In this document: piece after piece, positions 32,467 to 44,127 of the stretch
Layout of the letters: each line of letters opens with the position of its first letter
How positions within the stretch are numbered: the first letter of the stretch is position 1
Source of the DNA: Gliomastix tumulicola
Taxonomy: Eukaryota > Ascomycota > Sordariomycetes > Hypocreales > Bionectriaceae
DNA length: 64,000 bases
Assembly (NCBI GenBank): GCA_001599755.1
Contig: BCHX01000005.1
Coordinates: 1,397,922-1,461,921 of the forward strand
Direction of reading: 5' to 3'
The notes under the pieces: generated by a model
Database searches by the model: none
Seen by the model: only the letters and a program-made list of their open reading frames with translations
What the model was told of the DNA's origin: nothing
Program-made: the position numbers and the translations under genes

Positions 32467-33393
32467 TCCGTCAATCGTCGGACGGGATGGCGATTCATGC
32501 GAAGGGAGCGGGAGGGACACACTCGTAGTGGCGTAATCGTCAAACTGGCAGTGGTGATCTGATCTAGCCCGTCCAAACTGGGGGATGGAGAGTGCCGACA
32601 GCGGCTGAATAGCAGGGATCTGTGCAGCCGCTCAGTGACTGAGGTACAATAGCTGGACGGAGCGGTAGATGGCGGGACAGCTGGGCACATACCTGGGGGT
32701 GTGAACTGGGGGTGGGTGGCTTCATTTCAAAGGCGGGTATGCAGCAGTTCAGCCAGCCATTAGCTGTTGATAGGCATCCATTTGCTCCCATCCTGGTGCT
32801 ATGGCCGCATATTAATTGGCCTCACCGATTGCTGGGCATGGAGCTCGGGAATTGGGCAGCATAGGGAGCAGGTTGCAGAAGGTGCGCGTGCACAATTCAT
32901 TGGGTGCTGTCCATGCAGTGTGCTGACTCCCCAAAAGGGTAACTGCGACCTGCACATAGCGAGCTGAAAGTCCACCGCAATCTTTGCAAGCTCGTGATTG
33001 GGCACAAACTCCGAGCAGGCAGTAGACTGCCACTCTGCAGACGAAAGTCGTCATCAACAATCGACACTCACGTTACAATTCGTGCCCGCTTCTCGCCGAG
33101 CATCAAGGAACTTCCATACAGTATGCACCTCTCGGCATGGCGGCTCACCACATCTCTCCAGCGGCAGGCGACAAGTCAGAAGCAAGGGTCAGCACATGCT
33201 GTGCATATACCGTCAGAAGGAGGATGAAGTGAGGGGTCGGACTCCCGGGATACACGCGTGCGTCGAGCGGCCCCTTGGACCTTGACTCTGCAATTGAAAT
33301 CTTCTGACCTCCCCCATCATCCAACTTGCAGTCCGGACGACCTCCGGCATCCATCCTTTACAGCAGCTTGCTGACCCGAGACGCAAGACCGCC
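32467..33393. other. Intergenic region
   Basis: 3' flank of the transporter and promoter of the DUF2235 gene. No gene or clear site is seen. Confidence 0.45.
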
Positions 33394-35154
33394 ATGCCGT
33401 CCGCAGATGCATCTGGCAGCGGCAGAGCCCCCAACAAGCTCGTCCTCTGCTTCGACGGCACCGGCAACACCTTCAGCGGCTCCAACGCCGACACGAACGT
33501 CGTCAAGCTCCTCAACAAGCTCGACCGGAACGCCCCGGGGCAGTACCACTACTACCAGAGTTAGACCACCTAAGCCTATCATCCCAGCTTTCCCTCCAGC
33601 TGACGCGATACCCTCCAGCCGGAATAGGGACGTACGATATCGGCGAAACGTCTGTCAACAAGTCGTGGTGGGGGCGCTTCAGCAGCTCCGTCTCGCAGAC
33701 CATCGATCAGGGCCTTGGAACCACCTTCGACGCCCACGTCATGGCCGGCTACCGCTTCCTCATGCGATACTACGAGGCTGTATGTTGACACACTGAAGAC
33801 ATTAGCTCCCCATCCCCCAAAGCCCTCTCTTCCGCTGACTCCTCTCCCAGGGCGACGCCATCTACATGTTCGGCTTCAGCCGCGGCGCCTTCACAGCCAA
33901 GTTCCTCGCCCGCATGATCCACACCGTCGGCCTCCTCTGCAAGGGCAACGAGGAGATGGTGCCCTTCGCCTTCCGCCTCTACCAGCGCTACCTCGCCGGC
34001 GAGATCGACGAGCTCACAGCCACCAACGCGAAAGCGGCCTCGGTCCGCAGCTACCACGACGGCAACCCGGCCCTGCACGGCGACGACATCTCCGAGGAAC
34101 ACCTGCACTCCCACTACAAGCGGCGGCGCAACGAGGTCATGGCGTTCAAGACGACCTTTTGCCGGAAGGACCTCGACGGCGACGACGGGCTGGAGCGGGA
34201 CATCAAGGTGTTCTTCCTGGGCATCTGGGACTGCGTGAACTCGGTGGCCGTCCTGGAGAACAAGACGCCGCGTCCGGTGGCGGTCAAGGGGACGGCGCAC
34301 TTTGTGCGGCATGCGGTGTCTGTCGACGAGCGGCGTGTTAAGTTCAAGCCTGCCCTGCTGGCACAGGACATCCGCGCTTCGGATCACCTGGAGGAGGACA
34401 TCAAGGAGGTCTGGTTTCCGGGTCAGCATGGCGACGTTGGCGGTGGGTGGCCCGCTACGGACGACGACTTTGTGGACGATCTGCATCCGAAGTCGACGTG
34501 GCAGAAGATCAAGGCTTTCTTCACCACCCGCAGGGCGAAGCAGGCCAGCGAGGACCCGGGACATGACCCCTTCCAGCTGTCTGACCTCTCGCTGGCGTGG
34601 ATGATTGATGAGCTCGAGCACGTTGGGCTCGAACATCCGCCTGCCGCCGTTCGGTGGACGAAGCGGAAGGACGGGTTCAAGAAGCGTTTCAGGCAGAGGA
34701 AGGACCAGGCCCTCAAGAGCGTGATGCACGACACACTCCGTTTTGGACGAGGAGTATCCTTCTTTAACGTCTTGCTCTGGAAGTTCATGGGTAAGCCACC
34801 CTTCTTTCTAAACAACCAACCAATATCGTCATCCTGGAACTAACACGACTAGAATATCTCCCCACCATAACTCGATGGGAACTCGAAGAGAACAAATGGG
34901 TCAACGTCCGCTTCCCCCTCAACAAGGGCAACGCCCGCGACATTCCCCTCGACGCCGTCCTCCACAGCTCCCTGATCTGGCGCCTGCGGAACGATCCCAC
35001 CTACCACCCCACCAACAACCACGGCGGTCGACTGCCGCCCTGTCTGAAGCAGGCCGAGTGGATTGCCCAGTTCGAGCCGCTCAACGAGTGTGAGGAGCAC
35101 ACGCCGGAGAATGTGCTGGACCACCAGACATTCAGGTTTGCCAACGTGAGCTGA
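33394..35154 (+). CDS. DUF2235 / Tle1-like alpha/beta-hydrolase domain protein
   Basis: Putative lipase/esterase related to the catalytic domain of bacterial type VI phospholipase effectors. Exons are 33394-33559, 33619-33779, 33851-34790 and 34853-35154, with introns of 59, 71 and 62 nt, all GT-AG; 522 aa. The start region KLVLCFDGTGNTFSG is the domain's hallmark. The nucleophile elbow YMFGFSRGAFTAK has GxSxG with Ser at residue 119. Later blocks include WDCVNSVAVLENK, VRHAVSVDERRVKF and VWFPGQHGDVGGGW (about residues 300-313), the last giving the Asp/His region. There is no signal peptide, so it is likely cytosolic. Each splice junction keeps the frame and restores a motif, so the model is well supported. 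Substrate and role in fungi are unknown. Confidence 0.93.
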
Positions 35155-36940
35155 TGGAATAGGGAGATACCGTAAGCCTACTATAGTCATCATCGGGGCA
35201 GTACACTTATCCAAGGAAAGAGAGGTAGTTTATTCTCATGACTCGAAGTACAAGATATGTAGTGAATGTGTGTGTGATGTGTCTTATCATCCTCCTTTTG
35301 TGCGGACTCTCTTTAATTGTGTTAAAGCCTAGGACAGCAAGGCTCCTATTGTCAAGCCTCAACCCCCAAAGGGCTCCATGATAACTCTTCGTCCCTTTCC
35401 ATCTGTGTCAAGTCGTGAAGCCAATAACGCGCATCGAGTCACGGCCGAGGCCAATGCCAGCAAACCTACTATTGTGTTCTGTCAGTTTTGATGTCTCCGA
35501 ATGGTTTGCGAGAAGACAAACGCTCGAAGGGATCAAGGACGGACGGTACGTACACGGGTAAACGGCGGGAGTAGGTAGCTATGACTCAAAAGGCTTCTCA
35601 GAAGGCCCAAGAGCGTTTTTACTGGTCTCGGTGTCTCGGAGGTGTGTTCAATGGGCGAACGCTCGAATGGATCAAGGGCGGTAAGAGCGTCGTAGGATGT
35701 TAAAGCAAAGCCATTTGATTAAGCGCGGGTAAACGGCGAGAGTAACTATGACTCGAAAAGGACATGTCTTCGAGCTGGTCTGAACGAACGGCCGACCGCC
35801 GGACGGATCGACTAAGAGCGTCCGTCGCAGGACGATGCCGTAGGATGGCGGCGGTCAGCGCCGCAGGCACTGGACGAACGTTGCCCACGGCGCCGCTGTG
35901 GTACCCGTTAGTTCTGTAATAAGTATTAGATAAACGTTGGCGAATGGCTCGGTCACCTTGCTCTCAGTTCAAAGAGAACTTGATGGACCGAGGTGGGGAA
36001 GGGTTCCATGTGAACAGCGGTATCGGAAGAGCGTCGTGTAGGGAAAGAGTGTAGATCTCGGTGGTCGTAGCAAATACATCAATGAGAACTTGATGGACCG
36101 AAGTGGGGAAGGGTTCCATGTGTTCGAGGCGGCTGCGAGAGCCGTCGCTGGGTGAGGCAGCGGGAGGCGTACGCGGTGTAGCTAGGCCTCCTGAAAATGT
36201 ACGAGGAAGAGGAAGAGAATCAGGAGGATCTATCTATTTGGGAGGTTAAGGAAAAAAAGCTTCTGCGTTGGGCCGTGCGGGCCATACCTTCCTCGTGAAG
36301 TAGGAGAATACAGTACGTAAAGGCTTGTAAGGTATTGTAGCCTGGACGATGGGAGAAGGAACAAAGAAACGTTTGGGCAAGTGTCTTGTGTCATCCACCG
36401 CACCTTCCACCCCTGAATTGCCCAGATCATGAACCCAACAAAGTCTGTCCTAGCCCAATCCGCTCACTCGGACTACAGACCTTACTTCATCAACACCTCA
36501 CATCACGACCTATCGATTCCAGAAACTGGGCTCTCGTGCATTCATTGTGGAAGATGAGATTCATATTTAGACGAGGTAGAATCCTTCCCGTCCCATACTC
36601 TATTACTGACCCGTTCATACTCTAGAACGGGAAATGTAGGAAATATCAACTAATCAGCAGGTCCAGACCCAAAAGCTTCTGCTAGCCTCTACTGAGCAAG
36701 GCAAAGACGAAGCGGGAAAAGAGAAGGCAAAGCTGTAGGGTAGAAATCAGCAAAAGAAAAAGGAAATACATGAAGAGAGTATCTGACTACCGACAGGAGT
36801 CCCCAATCCAGACCCGCCCGTCATGGACGCGCCGGAGGGACCCTCGGTGTGCCGGCGGGCGTTATCTCGTTCCGCTGCACAGACAACCAGTGACGGATTC
36901 CGCGCGTGTCCGGGCTGGGTCAAACTCGGGCCCGCCAGAT
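35155..36940. other. Intergenic region with short internal repeats
   Basis: No gene is seen. It contains a 39-bp direct-repeat pair and echoes of a second motif (gctcgaaNggatcaaggNcgg and gggtaaacggcgRgagta at about 35523-35580 and 35660-35745). This suggests decayed local duplications. Confidence 0.5.
35974..36123 (+). repeat. 39-bp direct repeat pair
   Basis: 35974-36012 and 36085-36123 both read gagaacttgatggaccg then agtggggaagggttccatgtg (20-base limit respected), with one mismatch and 111-bp spacing. Confidence 0.85.
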
Positions 36941-38115
36941 CTAAGCGGCAGGCTCTCGACGAAAAGCACCACGAACGGGGGGGCTTGCTTGGAGAGACTC
37001 AGCACCGACGTCAACATAGCCCTCATCGGACGCGGGGGTCTGGGGGACACCAGGGCCAGCGGCAGGGGGATCCTGCGAAACCGGCGCCATCTCGGCGTGG
37101 AGACGAGCCTTGAAGGTATCACGCGGCTCGAAGTTGATGGTCTTGTGCGTGACGGTCGGCCAATCGATGCGCTGCGTCGACAAGTTGGGCCTGAACATGG
37201 CCTCGATGATCTCGTCCGGAATTGTCGCCTCGTAGAGGTGGATAAAGTCCCGGTGGGCAGGGTTCGACACGAGAAGACGGACCTATGACGCGTTAGCTTT
37301 GGTGGTTTCCGAGAAGAGCACGGAGGACACGATGTGATTTCCAAACTCAGGGGGAACGTACCTTCTGGGTCGGGGTCCGACCGAACCTGCGCGTGTTCAG
37401 TGTCTCCTGGGCCTGAGCCAGCGTGACGAGCAGCGACAACACGTACGGGTTGACGGGCCACCGCGCCATGGGACAGCTGTCCGCGAGGCCGCGGGGATCG
37501 CGCAGCATCGTCCGCATGCCAGGGCCCATCTTCTCCCACCGGCAGGTGTAGCACTGTGGCTCGTCGTGCGTGTGGACATAGTAGCCCACAAGGAAGCATG
37601 GGCTCTCGGTGATGGTCGCGCCGGGCTTTTGAACGCCGCCGAAGGTCTTCATCGCAGGGCGGTGGGCGATCCGGCCGCACCAGAAGAACGTGATCACATC
37701 ACTGCAAATCTCAAGTCAGTCAGTCATATTTTCTGCAAATGGCTGGCTACTAGGGAACGGATACTTACGTGACCTCCACGAACAGAGACTCCCCTTGCAT
37801 GAGCAGATGCTCCATGAACCGGGTCTTGATGCCGACGGGCCCCTGTCGGATGTGCGTCACGAACTGACGCTCGAGTCTCTTCTGCTCACTCGCCGGAGCA
37901 CGCCTCGCGAGGTCAACCCAAGCTCCGTCATCGTCGTCGTCGTGCACTGCAGAGCCTTGCTGCTGCTCGGGGCCGTGCGACTCGACGTGCTCCCACGTGT
38001 CTTCGAAGCGGCAGCCGACGAGGTCTAGGTGCGCCTGGGACCACTGAACCGGTCCGACTCGAAAGTTGGGGAGGTGGATGAGCTCGGAGAATGGAAGGGG
38101 GGTGGACGAATCCAT
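36941..38115 (-). CDS. Hypothetical fungal protein, 342 aa, three exons
   Basis: Exons are 38115-37769, 37701-37362 and 37282-36941. Introns are 67 nt (GTAAGT...TTTGCAG) and 79 nt (GTACGT, GCTAACG branch, CATAG); every junction keeps frame. The protein has an acidic stretch HDDDDDGAW near residue 60. A central cysteine-containing block (SPCFLVGYY, QCYTCRWEKMG, ADSCPMARWPVNPYVLSLL) and a C-terminal IHLYEATIPDEIIEAMF follow, then a disordered Pro/Ala tail. The composition is that of a real globular protein. I do not recognise the family; similar blocks are typical of lineage-restricted Pezizomycotina proteins. No targeting signals were seen. Confidence 0.75.
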
Positions 38116-38558
38116 CGTGGCGAGCTGTACTGGTCGGTAGACGGGTTGCAGAGGGGTGGAATCGTTTATGGTGGAATAGGGGGGTAGCGATTGGGTTGCG
38201 AATTGGTCGAGTGAGTCGATTCCCGCGCGGTATCAATGAATGGGGGTTTTTGTGCGAGGAGAAGGAGAGGATGAACTCGGGAAGGCGGTGATCGCGAAGA
38301 GCGCTTTGTATACTAGACGTGACGGAGAGACAAATTGTTTGCAAAATGCACTCTCACTACTGATGACGTCTGAAAGAAGACCCATGTTGAACATGTGTGA
38401 TGTACTCTGACTGTACAGAACAACAAAACCCATAGATCTAGACAAATGGTACGTGACACACTCGATTCCAGTGTTTCAACCGCTGTTCTCCCAAAAATTG
38501 TCTGTTAGAGCTCTCATACTTCACACTCAAATACAGACGTGTTCTTCTTCTCGTTCCG
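38116..38558. other. Intergenic region
   Basis: 5' flank of the 342-aa gene and 3' flank of the pseudogene. Nothing else was recognised. Confidence 0.45.
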
Positions 38559-39521
38559 TCAAGCATTCTCTAGCGATTCCACGACCTTTCTCGTAGCCTC
38601 ATCGAGATCCTCCGAACCCAGCTCAAACCTGCTCAGATCCTCAACCTTGTGGTTAAAGTCGCTCCCCCCCCGAGCCGGGCAGAAAATGCGTGAGCATGAA
38701 TCGCTGCGTGAACGCCTCGTAATCGATGTGCATATCGCCATCGGGCTTATCCGCCAGCCTGCGCTCAAAGTCCTTGTTCGCCTCGCCCGAGTCCGGCGTC
38801 GTCACGTCCCAATCGGCCTCCGTCGTGCCCGTGGCCCGCAGGACAGCATCCAGGATCTGCCGGTGCGAAACATGAAACGACGATGTGACGCGGAAGAGTC
38901 CGTTGCGGAAGCGGGCCAGCTCAGCATCGGGCAGCGCCAGCCCGAGCCAGCGTCGTCGTTGCTCATCTTGTAGTTACCAGCGTCCCACAGCCGTCGCCGT
39001 GCGCTTGGCGATGTTGACGCCCCCAATTTCGCCGCGGCGGCCGAAGCAGAAGTCGAACCACGGACGGATTCGTGACGATGGCGACCCCAGCTGCTGACGC
39101 CCAGCTCCTCGATCAGGTCGCGGCGCTGCTTCTTCCTCGCGAGGAACGGCCAGAGCTCGTGGAACTTTTCTATACGCCTCCGGATCGCTGCCGAACTCGG
39201 TCGGGAGGATCCAAGGGGACGCCGCCGGCCTTGGCTGCGGCGCGGAGGAAGAAGAAGAAGCCATCCTGGAGGTCGACGGGCCGCACATGGGCAGCTGCAG
39301 GACCAGGAAGTCGATGTCCTTGAGCGCGGACACGAGGAAGTCTTTCGTCTTCGTAGGATCCCGTCTTGACGGTAACGTCGGCGGGGTAGGTTGACTTGGA
39401 TTCTGGGCGGGAGAGGAGGACCGTGATCTCGTGGATGCCGTGGGAGAAGAGGAGGCCTTGGAGGGTGGTGCTGCCCGATGTTTCCCGCTTTGCTCCGACG
39501 AGGGCGATACGTCGTCCCCAT
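38559..39521 (-). pseudogene. NmrA-like / isoflavone-reductase-like gene broken by multiple frameshifts
   Basis: NAD(P)-binding NmrA-type proteins are atypical short-chain reductases or redox sensors. Recognisable blocks occur in the right order but in different minus-strand frames: IALVGAKRETSGSTTLQGLL (Rossmann start, about 39500), ITVLLSRPESKSTYPADVTV, KDFLVSALKDIDFLVLQLP (about 39330), PWILPTEFGSDPEA (about 39190), FHELWPFLARKK, WFDFCFGRRGEIGGVNIA, DAGNYKMSND (about 38965), ALPDAELARFRNGLFRVTS, IDYEAFTQRFMLTHFLPG and finally KVEDLSRFELGSEDLDEA before a stop. At least six shifts are needed, and none of the correct-frame blocks contains a stop codon. One shift coincides with a G8 run near 38673. 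Either a recent pseudogene or a local cluster of sequencing indels. The neighbours' frames are intact. Confidence 0.8.
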
Positions 39522-40469
39522 GTTCTAGTCGGTGCCCATGATACATACGGTGTTGCTGTTCTGGTCGTGCTGTGTGGTTCGCCGAGCGAAAAGAGTTGCA
39601 GTTCGTTGGACTCGATCCGTCGGACTCGATCGCCGGGATTCCTAACAATCCGTTAGGGCCCCCAAGCCCGAGAAAAAGAAGATCCACGAGTGGCTCATGA
39701 CTTTCGAGATAACCACTACTCCAACACCATCCATCAAAGTCCCTGCACCTTTTGCCACGATCTTGAAGCCGACTTGGACTCGGTACACTGCGGGAATGAG
39801 AAACTTTTAATCCATCCCGGCGCGATTGAACGGGCCCTTGGACGATGCGAGTATGACCGTAGGAGACACACAAGGCTGTCTTCGGCCGGCGAGCCAGCAT
39901 CGTGCCCCAGGATTGACGGGTACTGGCTGCTGGTGAGGATGCAAACCGACCTTTTCAACTTGGAGGGCTGGGAGGCTTTGCCAGCGAATAATTGGAGCGA
40001 TAGGAGCTTTTTTCTTTCTTTTCTAAATTACTGTTCTCTCATGATCAGCGTCTAAATCAATTCGTACGTGATGGGCATATTAATTGAGTTCGGAAATCCT
40101 ACTTCATCCATCTATCTGTTCACTTTCAGAGAGCCCTCTCCTCTACTACATCTCCAGCATAAGTAGTAGGTCATGGATAGAATTTGGTAGGGGCGTGTTC
40201 GACATGCTTCACCTGAACTTCACGTGGGCAAACCTGTGTAGTATCAATCGTAATTTGAGGATGGCCTAATGTTATAGTGGTGTCTATAAGACGTCACCCT
40301 TGCTTGGCCTTCCTGAGCAAAAAATCGTTCCCATGTCTTGATCCTTCGTGGATCTTTTACAGCTCAATCTTCCGGTTCGTATACCCCATCATCCATCCCC
40401 TTGTCCTGTCCTCAGCCATTCTTCTTGGCTATGGCCTCGTCCACTCGAACTCAAGCCACCGCTTCCGCT
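39522..40469. other. Intergenic region
   Basis: Only short open frames of non-protein-like composition. Nothing else was recognised. Confidence 0.45.
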
Positions 40470-41785
40470 CTACTCACCGCGTGAGAGGGTGCAGAAATGA
40501 CGGAAGGGAGCGTCGCAAATAGAGCTGTCGGGGAATGCCGCCTCGCAGGTCCAGCCGGTGAAGGGGCGGATGAAGAGAATGTCATCGCGCCTGGAGATTT
40601 CGTACCACTTCCTCCAATGCTCGAGGATGAAAAGCTTCTCCAGCTGCGGAAGCTCGCGGAAGAGCCATTTAGCCGGTCGGTAGTACCAATGCGGGCCTCT
40701 GTTCCAGTTCTTCGGGAGGACAGATATGGCGAGGCCTTTGAGGCACGTGAGCCTCTTGAATTCCGGGAGAGCAGCCTTGAACTCTTTGTGCTAAAGGAAA
40801 GAAAAGGTCAGTCGCTAGTTTTCGTATAACTGATCAAGCCAGTCGAGGCCGCGGAGTCAAGCTTACCCATTGGTCGCGGCTAGTATGGTGGTGATTGATT
40901 TCGTCACCAGGCACGTAGATCTCGTCTATGTAGTCCAGGCCACAATCAACATGCAGCTTTTCCAGCTGTGGGAAACAGTCGGCGATATCCTTTATCTCGC
41001 GGGGTCGCATCATAGTAGGCCGTATATGGAGCACGGGCGCCAGTGTAGCAACACGAAGGATTGTCAATTCGCGCTGCCGCTCGCCAATTTCGCTGTAAAG
41101 CCCCAGCCGGTCGTCCGCGTCGACGGGGCGGGGCATGTCAAGCGAGGTCACTCGATTGGCAGAGCAGGCTTTCATGAAGGCTCCGATAATGCCGACGCCT
41201 GCGAGGATGGAAATCTCAGTGACGTGGGGAAGCTGAATGTCCCTGAGAAGGCCTTGGAGCTGAGCCTGGCGGGGGTTTGCCACGCCCGAGACATCGAGCT
41301 TTACCGTTCGGAGACCCGTCAGACAGGCGAGAGCTGAGAAGATGGCGCCTGGAATTTGGCTCTGGTCTTCGTCCTCGAAGTTGAGGGGCTGACTGTTAAT
41401 GATGGAGTTCACAATCTGGTCTTCGTTGTACATGGCCAGAATGGTGGCATTCCTGTATATGTTAGATAGAACGTAAAGTCACGACGGCGGCGTCTTTTAC
41501 GTACCTGACATATTGCTGCATCTTGACTGGAGAAGAAGGAGCGTTTGCGAAGTTCTGGAGAGTTCCCATGGGGCTCAAGTGGCGGTTTTGGAGATCGACG
41601 ACCTTGAAGAGGAACGGGGCCGCGAGGGCACGGCACTCTTTAGACACCTTCGAGAATGCATGGAGGGTTTCGAAGTCCAGGACGGACGCAACTCCTCGCT
41701 TCAATTCGGGGAACAGAGCTGCCCACAGCTCAGCAGGGTTGATCTCCCGCTTCGCGAGCTGCTGCTGTTCCTCGGGCGCAGCCAT
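40470..41785 (-). CDS. F-box-like / leucine-rich fungal protein, 395 aa
   Basis: Exons are 41785-41505, 41452-40867 and 40790-40470. Introns are 52 nt (GTACGT, CTAACAT branch, TACAG) and 76 nt (GTAAGC...CTTTAG); frames are conserved across both. The N-terminus (AELWAALFPELKRGVASVLDF... TLHAFSKVSKECRALAAPFL... VVDLQN) resembles an F-box: leucines and prolines in the expected spacing, ending in the RxLAxPxLFxxVDL motif common in fungal F-box proteins. Downstream, repeated LxxLxxL-type strands (LTGLRTVKLDVSG, HVTEISILAG, FPQLEKLHVDCG, LPQLEKLFILEHW) suggest irregular leucine-rich repeats. A role as SCF ubiquitin-ligase substrate adaptor is a family inference. The target is unknown. Confidence 0.82.
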
Positions 41786-42524
41786 GATCGCGGGTGGTGG
41801 TGGTGCTGCGGAGGATGGGTTGAGGTGACTATCGAAGGGGATAGGAAGAGATGATCTATCGAAGGGGATAGGAAGAGATGATCTATCGAAGGGGATAGGA
41901 AGAGATGATCTATCGAAGGGGATAGGATGAGATGATCAAGGGAGAAAGAAAGGTTTCACCAGATGAAATAATCTCGAGGGGATGGAGTTGGAATGCGTTG
42001 CTCCTGCCTCGTGAAAAAGAGGCAGGCAAATGAAATGAGGTGATGATGCAGGGCAAGAGCATGGGGGGGGAGAAATCGAGGCGTGCCTGCCGGTTGTGGT
42101 TTTGGTGACTTTCCTCAGGGTACCGCGATCTTCCATCTGTGGGGCAGCGTGCCCTAAACGGTTGGCGCAGGCCCCACTCGCACGCTTGTCACCGCGGGGT
42201 AAGAAATTCGTGAGAAAGTTGTGTGCAAACTTTGGTGTGCGGGTGTTGTGGGAGTATTCTTTCGCCCCGTTTTGGGCTTGCTGTCACCCCAACCCCAGAG
42301 ATTGGCAGACCCACGCCCCACGCGAAAAAGAACGGCTGTACATTTTCATCTAGTACCTCTCTCTCGATTTCTGCCTCCTCCATCCCCCCTCAACCTCACA
42401 AAAGGGAGGCCTCCTCCATCCTTACTTACCTCCTAACACCTGCCTGGGTTCCCCCATTCCGGCATCGTCATCAAATGCTCAGCATCTACATCTAGCCAGC
42501 CCCCCTACAAAACTTGCAAACCTC
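41786..42524. other. Divergent promoter region with minisatellite
   Basis: Lies between the F-box-like gene (minus) and the SNF2-like gene (plus). It holds the 27-bp minisatellite and a short G9 run near 42064. No gene is seen. Confidence 0.5.
41829..41937 (+). repeat. 27-bp minisatellite, four copies
   Basis: The unit ctatcgaaggggataggaag plus agatgat is repeated four times; the last copy has one change. It sits 44 bp upstream of the F-box-like gene's ATG, so it is in its promoter or 5' leader. Confidence 0.95.
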
Positions 42525-43951
42525 ATGCACGACGTTGACCCGGCCGCGTCAAGCATGGATTGCAACAGAGAGCAAACTACGCGAGCCCGCGGGGGCCACT
42601 TCCCTGACGCCGCCAATGATCCATTCATCCGTACGCTCAATGTCTTCCTTGAGAAACAGATATCTCGAGACCGTTCTCCCGAAGTTCCTTTGGCTTCCCA
42701 AGCAATCGACGCGGTCCTAAAGAAGATGAAACGCTGGGCCACACCTCGACGTCTCGACCCAGATAGCGCTGCTGCTGTGGAAGAGGAGGCCGTGATCCCT
42801 GTGGATGAGATACTCAGCCGCTCCACGTCCACCTGGATCAAAATGCCGGGAAAGAGTGTAGATTTATCCCAGTTCCTCGAGTCCGCAAGCTTTGAAAGCC
42901 TCATGGTACAGTTCTCGTCNCCCNCCCCCCCCCCCTCGCTTGAGATGTGCCAAATGCTGACCTGCCCGACCAGGCATCACTCGCTGATTGCAGTGGAGAA
43001 TCGAACTTGCAGTCTCACGGAGTTCTGAAGACGGACCCCAAGCCTTAGCAGGCACTTGCGGCGAACCGTTTGCAGTTCATGGCGGGATCGCTTTTCCGGG
43101 GAGGCTTCCTCGTTGCTCCAGGTGGATTTGGAAAGTCTCTCCCGGCTCTCCTGGGAGCTATTGAATCTCGAGGCGCGACAACTCCAGCGGCTGGATTTGT
43201 TCTCGTTGTTTGTCAAGATGAGCGTGCCGTGGCATGGGAGGAGGAAATCAAGAAGCACTTCACCGAGGCAAGTTTGGCGTGAGCACAGGGGTGGCTTAAA
43301 CACGCCCAGACGCTAATACTTGTATACCAGGAGCACCGCCCTTCCTATCTAATCCTCAGCGATCCAGAGGGTGACGTCGACACATTGTCTGACTACCAGA
43401 TCGTCATCTGCACGCACAGCTTTCTTCTGCAGCGACATGAGGAAGTGCACAACTTCGCACGTGTCTACTGCAGCCTCTATACGACTTCCCGCTATCAGGT
43501 TAACTGGCTACTGAAACGCGAGGTGACGGGAGGCGGCCTACGCATGCCCTCAGAGTGGGATATCTACAACTATCCGACAAACAAGATTTCCACTTTGATC
43601 CTTGATGACGCGCACATCTACCAGCGTCCGACTCAGAAGATCTACCAAGCGGTTCTGGCGTTGCCCTACGGCTCCTGCTTCATGCTCAACACCACATCAG
43701 CCGTCCGGTCCTGGGTTGACTACTCCGCCCAGGTAACTCTGCTGCCTGATGGAGGCCCATTTATGGGTAGGCATCACTATCAGACCGTACTCTCGCCGCC
43801 CGACGGGGCTCGTCCGCACCTGGTCGCTGAGTTGCCGAAGCCTCTGGCAAGCTTGATGGGGGGCCTGATGATCAGGCCAGCGGACGGATTGTTGGACTCG
43901 AAGTCTTCGGATTCGGAACCCGTCTCATGCGAGGACGGCAATGGGGTGTGA
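42525..43951 (+). CDS. Stand-alone degenerate SNF2-like ATPase-domain protein
   Basis: Exons are 42525-42905, 43049-43267 and 43331-43951; 406 aa. QALAANRLQFMAGSLFRGGF matches the SNF2 Q/Ia lead-in. APGGFGKS (residues 150-157) replaces the Walker A ADxMGLGKT. ILDDAHIYQRPTQKIYQAV (about 290-308) is motif II with DDAH for DEAH. LNTTS at 319-323 stands where LTGTP (motif III) is expected, and LLPDGGPF follows. No helicase C-terminal domain is present. The gene thus resembles the N-lobe only and probably lacks translocase activity (inference). Intron 2 is a GC-AG intron (GAG|GCAAGT). Intron 1 (GTACAG donor, 143 nt) contains Ns and is less certain. Domain order is clear; the function is not. Confidence 0.75.
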
Positions 43952-44127
43952 TTTTAGCCGTGTAACTTCGTCTATCGAACACTCACATACTTTAGAACAT
44001 CGTTTAATCCCCCTCAATTCGAATAAGTCTTCAGTAGGCTCTGGCTTGTTTATTCATTCTATCTATTCATGAGGCGCTGTGCAGAAACGCGGGCTAGCTC
44101 CATGGTATGGAAAAAAACCCTCTCCGC

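Noticed and set aside
33770..34729. 319-codon antisense frame opposite the DUF2235 gene
   Set aside because: Shadow frame; the plus strand carries the hydrolase motifs and splice-supported exons.
39690..40055. 121-codon plus-strand frame downstream-adjacent to the NmrA-like pseudogene
   Set aside because: Composition not protein-like; no domain or splice continuation.
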